A stretch of DNA of 64,000 bases, from contig CANNZV010004690.1 of the NCBI GenBank assembly GCA_947561585.1, positions 1 through 64,000 of the forward strand. The letters run 5' to 3'. A program made the position numbers and the translations under genes. This document shows positions 12,170 through 24,982 of this stretch, piece by piece (the first letter of the stretch is position 1; each line of letters begins with the position of its first letter). The notes below the pieces were generated by a model, which saw nothing but the letters and a program-made list of their open reading frames with translations, had not been told where the DNA came from and searched no databases. This DNA comes from Caprella mutica (taxonomy: Eukaryota > Arthropoda > Malacostraca > Amphipoda > Caprellidae).

Positions 12170-12622
12170 TGCGTCGTGGGCGGACACTTGGCAGAAGGTT
12201 GAACGGGCATTTGGCCTAAAGACAATATTGGACGAAAGTAGATTTGGCGTGAATTTGACCGATCGGACATATGGCCGAAAGATTTTGATTAGATGTCTTT
12301 ATATATTACAAACTGCCGCCTCCAATAATTCAATTAATGTCTTTGATTTCCAGAGAATTTAAAATTATTTGATGAAAAAAGAAAAAGAATTTTCAGATGT
12401 ATCTTATGTGTATCCACTTTCCATATTACGAAAAAGCTCTTATTTAAACTTTTGAACTAGTTATATCATTGGTTTTTATGTTATATGAAGTTATTATTTA
12501 TATTAATTTATTGTAATACTATCCCAATATTTCAGTTGAATGTCTCTTCGGCTAAATGTACGTCCGGCCGAACGTCAGTTTGGTCAAATGTCATTCGGCT
12601 AAGTGTCTGTCAACCGCTTGAT
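12170..12622. mobile_element. Foldback element 2, arms of GGCCGAA/TTGGC..AATGTC repeats
   Basis: The left arm (about 12178-12290) carries GGACACTTGGCAGAAGG, GGCATTTGGCCTAAAG and GGACATATGGCCGAAAG. The right arm (about 12538-12615) carries the inverse series TCTTCGGCTAAATGT, TCCGGCCGAACGTCA, TTTGGTCAAATGTC, TTCGGCTAAGTGTC. Each arm is therefore a small array of ~15-20-bp units in opposite orientation around an AT-rich centre. I cannot fix a convincing target duplication, so the boundaries are approximate. A chance 60-codon frame in the right arm is not a gene. Confidence 0.65.
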
Positions 12623-12629
12623 GTTCACT

Positions 12630-15600
12630 CATCGCCAGAGATGGAATTACAGCAGAGTTTCATATAGAGAGATACTGTGCAGGAATGAATTACTTGGTGA
12701 ATCATTGAACTTTTCTGTCCTTTGATGATGTGTGTATCTTTTTGATTAAATCAACTGCAGTCGATAATATTTCATACTTATATTGAAGGTATACAGTTAC
12801 TCCTTTTAAATATTTTTGACTAAAAATTTTATAAAGGTTTGAAGTTAGTCTCTTTGAAATTCCTTCCCAATCGCAAAACTCTGAAATAAATTAAAAATGA
12901 TATCTCTAAGATTACAGTGTTTCCTAGTTATAATGTACTGTAACATACAATTGGCAATTTTCTCTTTCCATGATAAATCAAACAACAGCTGTCAGATCAA
13001 ACCCAATTAACTGCTCCTTGTAGACATTTGACCGTTTGTAATTTACGGGTCAATTAACAAATGTTAAGAGGTTTGTATACTTACGCATTGAGAGAGTAAT
13101 TATGAAAATACATGCAATGATTAATCTCTTGAACATACTGTAATAATCATAAACATGAGACTACACAATAGAAAAAAAAAGTGCATTCTCATTTTCGGTG
13201 TCTTTTTATAAATGTCTTCTAAAGTTTGCTTTTAATTTTTATAACGATTAAGTGATTTTTAATTTTCTTTCGTATAGTAAATGTAAACCACAATGGAAAG
13301 ATCTACTACTTCTATGAATATTACAAAAAAAAATTCACTTCTCAGCATTCTTACCGTTATCATGATTTCTATTGAAAATACTTGATTTAATTGTGAGAAT
13401 TTTTCTGCAAACACAACTAAAATTATTCAACTAAAAAAATATAACAATTCGATTTGAAATTGCATAGAATATCGAAGAATATTTTAAGCTTTAACAGCAA
13501 GCACTTCAATGACTGCTTTTATATAATGCTAATGTTCACCTAAATTTTTTCACTAAACAAAAATATTTTTCATTGTTTCTAAGAGATAAATAGTCAGATG
13601 CCTATACCGTAGAATATTCACAGATTGCCATAAGAATGCCATATTCAGAAAGAAATATTATTAAGTAATTGATTTAAATCCTGTTATCATTATTTTTGAA
13701 TTATGAGATTATTCTTCATTTAAACCTATAATAACTTCTTTGGAATACTCACAAAACTGCAGTCAGGAACCACTGAGTCGACCACCCTCAAAATTAATAT
13801 ATGAATCAGTGAAAACAAAATATATATATCTTCTCCATACTCTACTCCCTTATATGGTTGAGAAACGTGAGAAAGCTTCTCTTACCCAATTTATCCATCT
13901 TCTTTATTGCCTAACTTTGATCATTAGTTTCTCGTACTTGAGAACCTTTTTTCGTTTCATTAATAAGATTTTCTGGTTCTATCTCCCTAGATATTGCAGC
14001 AATAAACACAGAGCAGAAAAAGTGTGGCTTCTTCTTGGAAGAATTTGGATATGAATTACACAGAAAATAATGAAGATATAATTATAAAAACGAAATCAAA
14101 TTTGAGAATTTGATTAGAGTAGGAAGATTAGTGAATTTTTTTCATATGAATGTACCTAAATATAACTGTATAAATGTATCAATGAAAGTACTCATAGGTA
14201 AATGAGCAATGTATATGGTTATACATTATACCAATGACGTTAGAGTGACAATAAGGATTTACATCATATAAAGAAAAAACCGCCCTATACTGCAATTCAG
14301 AGCGTAAGTTTCGATAAACGAGGAAAAAAATGACATCTTAATTAAATGGTATATTATGTCTATATTGTTGACCTTGGCATAAATAATTTCCAGATAATAG
14401 CTGCCATTGTCGTGTTAAGAATGTCAATTTCATTCTCGGAAGTCAAGCTTGTATTAAAAAATCTTGACCATCTACTTTTCAAAGATTATATCAAATACCA
14501 TCAAGAGTACGTAATGCCTTAAAATGTGGTAAGATAATTAAAATGTCATATTTTCAATCGCCATTAATTGGTAAATTATTTATTCACGTAAGATTTACAT
14601 CGATTATTATTATACATCGACTATTTTTCTTAGTTTGCTACTCTCACCGATGATTAAAACATCATCACTGAGAAGTGAGAATTAAATACTTCAAAAAAAA
14701 AAAATCTAGAAGTAAAGTAACCGCTTTCAAAATGTACAATGACATTATGACAAATTTCTGATAGTGGTGGGATTTGATTAACTTTAAGAGATATCTTTTG
14801 TATTTAGCTCACTTCGACTGCTGATGTCAGTTCAGTGCTGAAAAACTAACCAATACACAAAGAGTGAAACGTTATTCAATAATTATTTTACTAAACTGTC
14901 ATATTTATTCGATACTTGCGATAACCCTCATATCTTGTGAGGTCAGTGGCAACATACCTCTTGAATTCAACGGATTCACTTAAAGAAACATCTTGTGATT
15001 GTTACACAGCTTGACTTTGATCCTATCATAGTAAATGTAATGTTTATTTGAATATATCTAATTGAATTCATTGTTATATTTCTCCTGGGTCATCAGTTCT
15101 CAGTTTCGTAATCAGTTCCCAGTTTCTCATCCAATACTCAATGCTCATGCTACTCTCCCCAATCTGCACCAATTTTCAAACTACTTTGTTTCCACAATAC
15201 ATGTTTTTTTCCTAATCTTATAGTAGGGTAATAGTCTCCAGTATTCATCACTTATTCCATTCGCTTTCTGAAATATTTGTTCCATTAAACTGAAAGATGT
15301 CCAAAAGAAGTTCCATTCGTAAAAAGTGAACATCTGACGTCTGTTTTGGTTCTATCAAACATCATTCATGAATTTTCTTCCTCCTCAGCTTTGAAATGTA
15401 GTTGACCTGTATAATGTTTATTATTGTCATTGGCATTTCAACTACAACTCTCATTTATCTGTTGGTTAGTTCGATCTTCAGTTCAAAAACAGACACCTAT
15501 GAAGACAAAAGTAAGTATGTATATGAATAACTAATTTGCTTGTGGTACATATAAAAAAATTGAAAAAATCATTACAATTAACATGAAAGTTATTAAGTTA

Positions 15601-16470
15601 GCGTAGGGTACAAAATTGTGAATTAGGTAGGATATGGTTAATAAATGTACTTTTCCCCTATGTTGATTTGGCGATATTTTTGAAGTGGGTATAATCAATC
15701 TCATCATTATTTCTATAAATACTAAAAAAGAATAAGAATATACAGATATTATCATTCCTATATCAATAAAACAAAAATTAATCAATTATAAATATGTAAC
15801 ACGTCCTTGAAGAATAAATAAATGTTTCAGAGTTCATAAATAAATATAACGTTGGAATTATAGCTCAAAATATTCTATCCAATGGTTCATTGTGAATTTT
15901 GCCAATCTTTAACTCACAGTTAATGAAGTAAATTAGCATGAGTAATTACTTCAATTTAATTGGTAGATTAGAAGATATCCTATACACGCATAGATTTTTC
16001 TATCCTTTAAACATTAAACACAAATCATAAATCTTTTGATACTTTATAATATCATCTTAGTTTTTCTATTTTAATTTTAAAAATCTCATTTCTTAAGCCA
16101 ATTTCTATGTCTCTGCATGATTCAAATTCCAGAGGCTTATTTTCGGCTTCTATTCAGAAAGATATTACATTGGGACTTGGTTATAGAGAGTACAGGAATA
16201 ACAACACTTTCATAGGTAGTAGTTTTAAGTTAAAATTTTTTATTACTTTAAGAACCAATTTAACGATATTTGCTTAAGTTATTAAAAACACTTTTCTGAT
16301 CATAATGAAATAGAAATAATTAAAATATATTTATTTTAACTATTATACGCAGTTAAATTCGGGTATACTTCTTGTGGTCCGTACTGTAGAGTGTACACTG
16401 TACATCATACGCTGTATAAACGGAATAATTCACATTAGCGATTAATAAATTGATATTAGAAAAGGCTCTC
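12630..16470. other. AT-rich stretch without recognisable genes
   Basis: A 104-codon plus frame at 13.74-14.05 kb and an 84-codon minus frame at 15.53-15.79 kb are the longest, but both have AT-driven composition (Ile, Leu, Tyr, Phe rich) and no motif. I see no tandem arrays or paired ends here. Confidence 0.45.
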
Positions 16471-16479
16471 GTAGACCGC

Positions 16480-16715
16480 TTGACAATGAGAGCCACCTTG
16501 AACTTTTTGTGAGAGTGCCCTTCAACCCGATCACTCTCGAAGTCTTATCTGGTTAATGACTAATCGTGCCACCTAATTTCAAGAAATTTGGTTTAACTCT
16601 TAACCAGTAAAAACTGACCTTGACCTTACATTTGACCCAATCACTTCCAAAACTTAATCTAATGGTTCCTCAGCAATTACCAATCACCCAACCAAATTTT
16701 AAGCAATTTGTTTAA
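16480..16715 (+). repeat. Degenerate dimeric repeat with TGACCTTGACCTT phrases
   Basis: Two diverged ~110-bp units can be lined up. Each runs from a CCTTGA(A/C) phrase through CAACCCGATCACTCTCGAAGTC or GACCCAATCACTTCCAAAACTT, then a TAATGGTT-like stretch, to ACCAAATTT(C/T)AAG(A/C)AATTTG. It is a bounded GC-richer block in AT-rich DNA without an open frame. Its family is unknown to me. Confidence 0.5.
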
Positions 16716-16967
16716 TATTTTTTTAAGGAATGACAAGATTACAATCAATTTAAGATATTAAATTTACTAATGATATTGCTGAACAAAACATTTCCTTCAA
16801 CAGTTTTGAAAAGGTAAAGATTCCAGCTTATGTTAGAATATGTGATTAAATTCTAGATCTTCTAAATGGCTTTTAGATATGTCATATGCAATAATGCTCT
16901 GCGACAATTATTCCTCATGGAACTGTTCTGAAATCCTTGGTATAATATTCACTTCATTTTGGCATAG

Positions 16968-17010
16968 CCTGTACAATATACTATATCAGGTATATTGTAC
17001 ATTGTACAGG
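16968..17010. repeat. Short palindrome CCTGTACAATATAC...TTGTACAGG
   Basis: CCTGTACAATATAC at 16968-16981 is complementary to GTATATTGTAC (16990-17000) plus the following TTGTACAGG, forming an imperfect hairpin. It may be a fused pair of transposon ends or an old MITE. Confidence 0.5.
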
Positions 17011-18105
17011 ATATATTGCAGATACATAAGGATGTTACTATAATTATTTATCTGACTGAAATAATATTTGTAAAACCTTTATCTCCTATACACATTTATT
17101 ATCGCAATGTATATTGTATAATTCTAAAAATATGTATTTCCAGGATGATACATAAAATTATATACGAAATTAATGAATGTGTTTGTTTGATTGTATTACA
17201 GCACTCTTATTAAGGTGATAAAGAGCAATAAGTATTGATAAAAGTTCCTTTAATTTGAATATTAATGATACGACAGTAAATATTACGATTATAGTATGCA
17301 TGCGATGTAGTAACGGAAGCAAAAAGAACATAGAGCTACTCACATAAATAAGTACGAAAAAGAAATCCCTTGAATATTTGCAAATGCTTCCCTTTCCCGT
17401 AAACAGTCAGCCACAGAGGGACATCTTTCAATAAATTATTCATGTCTGTTATTTTTGTGATTGCCAGTCACTTCAATATGCGTTTATTGCTATTTTCTAT
17501 TGGTTTAAGATGGATCTACAAGCATTGGTACTAAAGTTTTAACTCAAATATATCGTCATTATTTATAGTTACAAATATTACAAAACACCTGACACCTCTT
17601 GAATATGACAAAATCAAATAAATTGATCACAAAATTAATGAGTCAGACCAAAATGGGAACAACTTTCATGTCCATCTAGTTGCTTATAGAATTTAATAAA
17701 AATATACCTTTTCTTCCTGAGTCGCTGGTTTTTTTTTCAAAAATGGTCTCAAAACCGAAATACATACTTGTATGAATAACACGATAGCTTTTAAATACGA
17801 GCTGGAAGTGCTTGAAAGTGTTTCCAAAAGCTTGAAATTTTTACATTGCGCTGCATTTTGGACACTTAAACATTCAAGCGACCATAAGTTTACGGATACT
17901 ATTACCGTTATTGAAACACGTGACCGCTAATTCAACCACCGGTAATTTGAACCCTGATAATATGACCCCCAGGGTTATCATTATGTTATATTATCTTATT
18001 TTATGTTATATAATGTTATTTATTACTATGTTATTTCATATAATATGTTTCATTAAATACTCTGTTATATATTAATACAATCCTAAATATAGCTTATTAT
18101 ACACT
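17011..18105. other. No gene recognised
   Basis: AT-rich sequence. A GC-richer phrase near 17.93-17.98 kb (ACCACCGGTAATTTGAACCC) resembles the style of a foldback arm, but I find no matching inverse arm. TTATGTTATAT-type low complexity follows near 18.0 kb. Confidence 0.4.
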
Positions 18106-18107
18106 TA

Positions 18108-19297
18108 CAGGGTGACGCAAAAAAAAGGAAACCCATTTTCAAATTAGCTTATTCTACTAAATATTATAGTAAGATTTTTTCTAAAAACACAATTTTGTTT
18201 GTATAGTTTTTCTGCATCTTTCGTGGAAGTCTGTTAAACATACGACTAAAATTAAACATCCTGTAGCAAACGGAAAAACTGTGAATAAAAAGGGCTTGCG
18301 CGAAGACGAAAAACACAAATACACTTCAGACTTCAGAATATGTATAATTTATTTCCATATGGTAAAAGTAAAAAGTATAAATGCTACTTTTCATTCAATT
18401 AACGTATTGTTTATAAACTTTTTCATTCACGGAAATACATCTTCATCACTTATCACGATGTCTTCTCCGAAACGTGAATTTCTTTGCAGAAACCCTTTTG
18501 AAAAATTTAGACTGCGGTAATTCAGTTCTAAGAGTTCGAACCTTAATGTTTCTTGATAGGATGATAATTCACATTAGGTTTAACAATTTGGTGAAATGCG
18601 TCTGTAGTGATGTCAAATTCATCCCTTCTGATTGATATGGTTGGATTCTCAATAAATAGTACATGAATAAGATTAATGTTTTCATATGTTTGTTCTATTC
18701 TACTTCGACCTTATAGCTTTTTGTTCAAAATTAAGTGGTTTCTTCAGTTTTGAACTCATTAATATAAGTCAATATGGTTTTTATAGTTAATGAAAATTTT
18801 TCCCGAAAGCTATGTTCAAAATGAGGTTGAATCTGTTTAAAGCTTTCAGTGTTTAAATAACTTGTCACAAAAAAAATTCTGTTCTTTTTAAAGCTGTATT
18901 TTGAAAGTTTCTAATGGGAGATACAAATTAACGGCGAACTGATTTTATTAAAGATATCAATTTTATATCTAACATCAATTTTCAAGTGATAATTTAGATT
19001 TTTATTGTCTTTTATTTGTTACAGAAAACAATATAATGTAATGTTTTTACATCCATGTGAAATGACTTATACTTATTGTGATATTTTTCGAATATTTCCT
19101 CCTCGTGCAAGCCCTTTTAATTGACCATTTTTAATTCGCTGCTGGTTGTATTATTTTCGTCTCAACATTAAAAGATTTTCAAGATAGATGCAGAAAAAGT
19201 TAAGGAATAAAATGATATTTGTAGAAAATATCTAGCTTCAATAGTTTGTAAAATAAACTAGTTTGAAAATGGGTTTCCTTTTTTTTGCGCCACCCTG
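18108..19297. mobile_element. Family F non-autonomous DNA transposon, copy 1 (1190 bp)
   Basis: The ends are CAGGGTG(A/G)CGCAAAAAAAAGG and its complement, flanked by TA on both sides (18106-18107, 19298-19299). The terminal inverted repeats run inward about 250 bp, through GGAAACCCATTTTCAAA, a TTTCTGCAT block and AAAAGGGCTTGC(G/A)CGA, which recurs inverted near 19.1 kb. No transposase is encoded; a 79-codon frame in the left arm is incidental. TA duplication and CAGGG ends fit mobilisation by an IS630/Tc1/mariner-type transposase. Copies 2 and 3 (40.5 and 48.6 kb) are inserted in the opposite orientation relative to this one. Confidence 0.88.
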
Positions 19298-19299
19298 TA

Positions 19300-21700
19300 T
19301 AGTTATATAAACCTTAACGTACATTCTGTATGTTTAATATTTCTAAAATTGGTTGCTATCTTGGAAGAGGATTTTCTGTGTCCCTATTATTCTATAGTAA
19401 ATTTCTTTCTTTCTGTATTATAATACTTATTTCATTTACCAATCCAAAAGGACATCTTATCCATGCCATCATAATCCCTGTAGCTCGAAGTAGATGGATA
19501 TCTCATAAATTTTAGAGATATCGTGATTGATCATAATAACATATTTTATAAGATTATCCAACTAGTTGCATTTTGCTGCTTGGACAGAAAATGAAACGTA
19601 AAAATTATTCATAAATGGAGTTATTAGAAGTAAACTGTAGTAATATATATCGTCCGTACATTTGGAAAAAATGGCCTTTATTTATATACTTTAAAATTGA
19701 AAAATATATTAACCACTTGATATTATCTCAATAATTATTCGACATTTATATATTTGAAGGCTATTAATTAACATTTTTTTATATAATCTTATGAGCGTAA
19801 TTCAGATTCTAGGCAGAATTACAGTGCCTCGCATTGAAAGCTGTATAAATTATTACTCTGAAATATATGTATGCTTTTCCGTAGAGTATGTACCTATATG
19901 ACATCTTAAATATGTTTGAACGTTCATTCATCAATATGCCTTAAGATTAGTTGGTGTAGTTATAAAATTGTTTACCTATAACTTTAGTAAGTTTATGGAC
20001 TCGACATGTACCAAAGTAGATGCCATAATGCAAATTTTTAATTAATTCCAGTACCGCGGGACTCAAATTTGGAGTTTGTTACTTTTCCGAAGTTAAAAAG
20101 TTTGATATGATAAGGTGTCCTTTGTAGGAATGAGTTCTGAAACTAGGAACAGAAGATTGTTCCTAAAAAGTGTGACTTAATTTATTAGGTCATACAATAT
20201 AGATAGGTGATGAATGTTTTTGCAAGATTTCATTTAAAATTATTTAAAAGTAAAATGTATATCTGTCATTTGTAAATATCCCTTATTCATATCAGGCATA
20301 GTTATGGGATAAAGTTTGTGTCTAATACTTAATACTTTCCATTATATACTTTTGTTATGTATTATTAAAAATGAATATTGAATATGTAAAGTTTTCAAGA
20401 AACTTAACTGATCTTTCAAAACTCATTCAATATAAGGCTAAATTTAAGATCACAATATCTATGGAGAATCTGCAACGAGGTAACTCATATTTAATCAAGA
20501 AAAACTTCTATTAAGTTATTCAAAAAATTGCTAAATAGCTTCCATACAACTAAAAGATTGTAATAAGTAAATAAAAATGTTAGTAATTACTAGTTAATGA
20601 ACTGAATTGTTCATACCTAACTATTAATCCAAGGAACTCAACAATCAATGAGACATGGAGCTTCCATTGCAAGCATTTTATAAATCTTGTACAATGATGT
20701 TCACAGTAATGTTCAAATGTTTCTACAATCATTGTAATTCATAAAATCAAAACCTAGGATAGTTGTAAAAGCTACAACAATCGCCTTCAACAGTGTTGAC
20801 ACCCAATACATGTCATCAGAGGATACATAAAACCAATTAACTTCAGAAGACTGCACTTTGAAGATGGCTGGCTGGAATTTTACTACGAAGGAATATTTCT
20901 TTTCTGGTCAAACGATGCTCTCTAACAGTAAGCAATACGACTTCAAATAAAATTACAAAACATTAATGACTGAAACTTTACTCATTCATAGCTAGCTAAA
21001 TGTCATGTAAATAAGGCAAATTCACAGAGGCTCCACCTCAAAGTGATCACCAACATCAGTAGTTATGAGTCTCAATATAGAGTTTTTCTTGTTGTGATAA
21101 GAAAAAATAGCTCATTATTGATATTTCTTTGGTGTTAGCAAAAAAAAACTAGGATATATTTGAAACTAGTTAATACCAATATTGGTACCAAGTATCTATG
21201 TAGCAATAAATTAGCAACAAAAAATTAAAATTCAGAATATATTCGAAAACACAGTGTGCCATTATATATGTACCGCTAGGCAGATCTGAGTACAAAATTT
21301 TTATGTTGAAAGAATAACGACTTCAAATGAAATGCACTTATCTATTTATGAAAACAAGAGTTCCATTCCTCGCTTGGGTTAGTTTGAATCAAAAATTACC
21401 ACAAATGCATATTCTTCTCCATATTTTAAAGAATTTATATTATTTATGATGTAAAGTGACATTACTAAAACGTAGATTCAAAACATGTTGTGAGCAAAAA
21501 TATTTTAATTAAAATGTCAATATATTCTAACACATATTACCTCAGGTGTGACTAATATTTAGAATGCAAGAAAAAATTATATTGAAATGGGGATCGACTT
21601 ATAAAATATTCTTATTTACTCTGAAATTAGAGATTGCATACCAAAGAAAGACCCACATCATATTTCTGCACTGACTGGAAGGTGTCCTCTGACATCATTG
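19300..21700. other. No gene recognised
   Basis: AT-rich sequence with chance frames only. A small GC-richer patch at about 20.86-20.93 kb reads MAGWNFTTKEYFFSG for a few codons before a stop. That is too little to call an exon. Confidence 0.4.
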
Positions 21701-21704
21701 ATTG

Positions 21705-22137
21705 GCACATCTTTTGTTTTCAATAGGATACACGATGCATCACACAAATAGAGCACATTGGGACACACGTGGTAACATATCAACACAATACTATAAGGGA
21801 TATGATGTAACACACCAATAGCGTGCTATAAGATACACAATGTAACACATCAATAAAATGCTACGGGATACAGGAGGTAACATATCAACACTGTGCTATA
21901 CGAAACATATTACACATGTTAGATCTACATCAATAGATTGCTGTAGAATACATGAGGTAACATATCAATACATTGCTTGAAGAGGCCATATGTAAAACAA
22001 TAAATGAGTGCTATGAGATACACGAAGTAACACATCAATATAGTGCTATTGATGTGTTACTTGAAGTAACGCACCAATAGATTCCAATCAGATAAACAAG
22101 GCAACACTCTAATAGATTGCTATAGGATACACGAGGT
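21705..22137 (+). repeat. Minisatellite, ~35-bp period
   Basis: About 11-12 degenerate units follow the pattern GTAACACATCAATA...TGCTATA.GATACACGAG. Three consecutive units around 21.77-21.88 kb keep an exact 35-bp spacing. Later units contain indels, and near 22.05 kb one unit is inverted (GTGCTATTGATGTGTTACTT), making a short local palindrome. No coding frame is maintained. Confidence 0.85.
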
Positions 22138-23649
22138 TTTTATAAATAATCAGTTCAGAGAAAAATTTTACACGTATCAGCATAGCGTGCCATATTTGAC
22201 ACAGCAAATATAAAATTATATGATAAGCTAACTAAAAAAGTCAGTTTAGACCTTTTCCAAATGGACGTTTTCTAGAGAAATTTGCAAAATATTCCTATTT
22301 TGTAATGGAAGTCAATGTTTTTGTCCAATGGCACCAACACACATGTTTACAATGACAGCAGAGCTCAGATTGGAATTCATGAATAGCTGTCCGACGTACG
22401 TGAACATTTATGTTGTAGAACATCTAATTAGAATTCCCAATGCATTTGTTTTAGTTTTTCTTACTCTAGAGAAAAGTATGATCATAAAATTTCATATCAT
22501 TCTGTTACTGAGCCATAGATGTACCACTAGGTAGAAATGGGTTAATAACAAAAACATTTATAGGTATTACTATTAATTCACAAAAATGGTTGTTAACCTT
22601 TAAGATACAAATTTGATGAATTCACTATGTTTCGGTGTTTATGATTTAGTACTCTACCCTCAATAGATCTTTAATTGGATAAACTGAATAGTTACTTCTT
22701 ATACTTACGTAATTTTGTATATTATAATACATAATTTTTAACACTCCCTCACGATTTGCGTTATACGTACGTCGTAGCATAGCAAATATGGGATTAAGTA
22801 TGAATAAAAATACACACCCGGAAAGTATTTTCAAAAGAGATATTTCTATTTTGATGAAATCACTTTATTTAAGACGACGTTTCATTCTCAAAATTAGAAA
22901 AATCTTATAATTTATATAATTGACAAAATAGTTTGCGTATCACAAATGAAATGTGTGACCATACAATTTATTTTAAATTGTCGTTGATATGAATTAATCA
23001 TAACCATCATTTCTGAACTTTCAGAAATCTGTTCCTACTGTAATTTTAAATGAAAATGATCTCTCATCCAAGGCCCATTAAAAGTTACGGGATGTCGTCG
23101 AGTTTCGAAGGACAAAATTATACGTGTATTAAAATTGAACAGACAGTTCTAGAATGGTATATTAGAGGCCATTCCTATTTTATTAGGGCCACTCTTTACT
23201 TCACCCTCCTTTATCAAAAATAATTACCTATCCGATTAGATAGATTGTCTATACACTATGTTCTAAAATCTAGAAGAGTGAAACTATTTAATATATACTC
23301 AAAAATTGTATCAATATAACAATAATTGAATCCAAATCTTTTTTGAGTTAAAATTATAGCTTATTTAACAAGAAACAGGAACATTAAAAATCAAGAGATT
23401 TTTTATTGTTTCAGTGGACCTTGTCAGTTTTTCATTTCCCAAAAAATAAGATGTTAAAGCTTTTTGCCGTAATGAAAGACAAAAATTCATACCCGCTGAG
23501 ATAATCAGACTGAACAATGAGTTATTTGTAGATGAGGTTATAACTAAATGACAATAAATGGAACAATGAAAATGGTTGGAAAATGATTTGAAATATATTA
23601 TTTACATAACTGATAAACAATACTTTCTTTCTTTATTTATTTTCAATAC
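22138..23649. other. No gene recognised
   Basis: AT-rich sequence; the 60-70 codon frames on both strands lack motifs. Nothing else is supported. Confidence 0.4.
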
Positions 23650-23658
23650 ATACGATAT

Positions 23659-24478
23659 GGTGTCCGGTCAATTGGGTTGCGGTCATTTGGGTTGCGGTCA
23701 TTTGGGTCGCAGTCGGTGTTTATAGAATATAATAAACATGCATAGTACAATTGAATGAATAATTGAATGCTTTCTCAGTTTTAAAGTTAATTAATAAAAT
23801 ATTTTGATATTAGATGAAATTTTTATACATAAGCAACAAGATGAACAATGAAAATTCAGCACACTCAGAAACAAATTTTTTTATAACAAAGGTTTGCTTA
23901 CGTCTAACAGGGTCAAATAAACTTTAAACACGACGGATTAAATTAGTTCATATATAGCATAGAAAAATTAATACCGCATATTGTGGGCAACTTGTTAAAA
24001 AAAATATCGTTTGAGTTGTACCGTTTAACAATATTTTTAAGTTTTACCGTAGCGTTTCTGTACTTCTTTTTCCTATGAAATGGCTCACTTCATTCGGCCT
24101 GCATTTTCTTTGTTGCATCCAGACATTCTTCCTTTTTCAATGTAGCTAACTATGAATTTCCACATGTTTGGATGCAAGCAAGATAAAGAAGTTTGTAATG
24201 CGTTATGATAAGCTTTGATGTTATTGCTGGTTCTAGGTACATTATTCAACAATAATCCATGGGCAAATTTGAGCAGGGAACAATGGATCTAGCCTTCGAG
24301 TTTCTTTTCCTCTTCTAACAATAAAATTACTAACAATAAATTGTAAATTCCTTATTATATATTAGTTTCACTATTTTCTCCCCAATGTTTATTATACTTT
24401 TTTATAAACACGGACCCAAATGACCGCGACCCAAATGGTCTGCGACCCAAATGACCGCGACCTAAATGACATAATCCC
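23659..24478. mobile_element. Foldback element 3, arms of GCGGTCATTTGGGT repeats, perfect 9-bp target duplication
   Basis: The element is 820 bp and is flanked by identical ATACGATAT at 23650-23658 and 24479-24487. The left arm starts GGTGTCCGGTCAATTGGG and continues as 15-bp units GGTTGCGGTCATTTG (three copies, to about 23715). The right arm (about 24412-24470) is the inverse GACCGCGACCCAAAT series and ends ATAATCCC. The interior is AT-rich with no transposase. A 9-bp duplication is characteristic of Mutator-superfamily insertion, so this is best read as a non-autonomous MULE with foldback arms. Confidence 0.88.
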
Positions 24479-24982
24479 ATACGATATATTATGAGTGTAA
24501 TATGCATATATGATCAATCAAGTTATTCTGATTTGTTTTTATTTATAACAACTCTTAGCAGAAAATTTCTTCTCATTAATAATACCTGTATCACCTGTAG
24601 AATGTATTCAGAAATTACGGTTTAATTTTTATTTATTCCTTTCCTAGATGAGGATTTTTTGTATATATTTTGATCTAATGATAAAATCAAAACATCCAAT
24701 TGAACTTAATTTTTCTTTCGATTATTTATGAGTGCATCAGAATCCCTAAATAATTTTTTTTCACAATATATATGTATCAAGAGCTCATGGATCTACTTTG
24801 AATCCAATGATTACACTTAATGTTACAGTTACATTAATACTGATATTTAGAAAACCATGTTAGATTCTGTAAATTTATGTTTGAGAAATATTTGTTGCAG
24901 CAATCTAAAACATAAATATAAATATAAATATAATGGTCTTATCAATAATTTAATTAAATCTCTATGTTATGACTATCATTTA

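Noticed and set aside
13740..14054. 104-codon plus-strand open frame
   Set aside because: No motif, AT-driven residue composition, no splice or promoter context.
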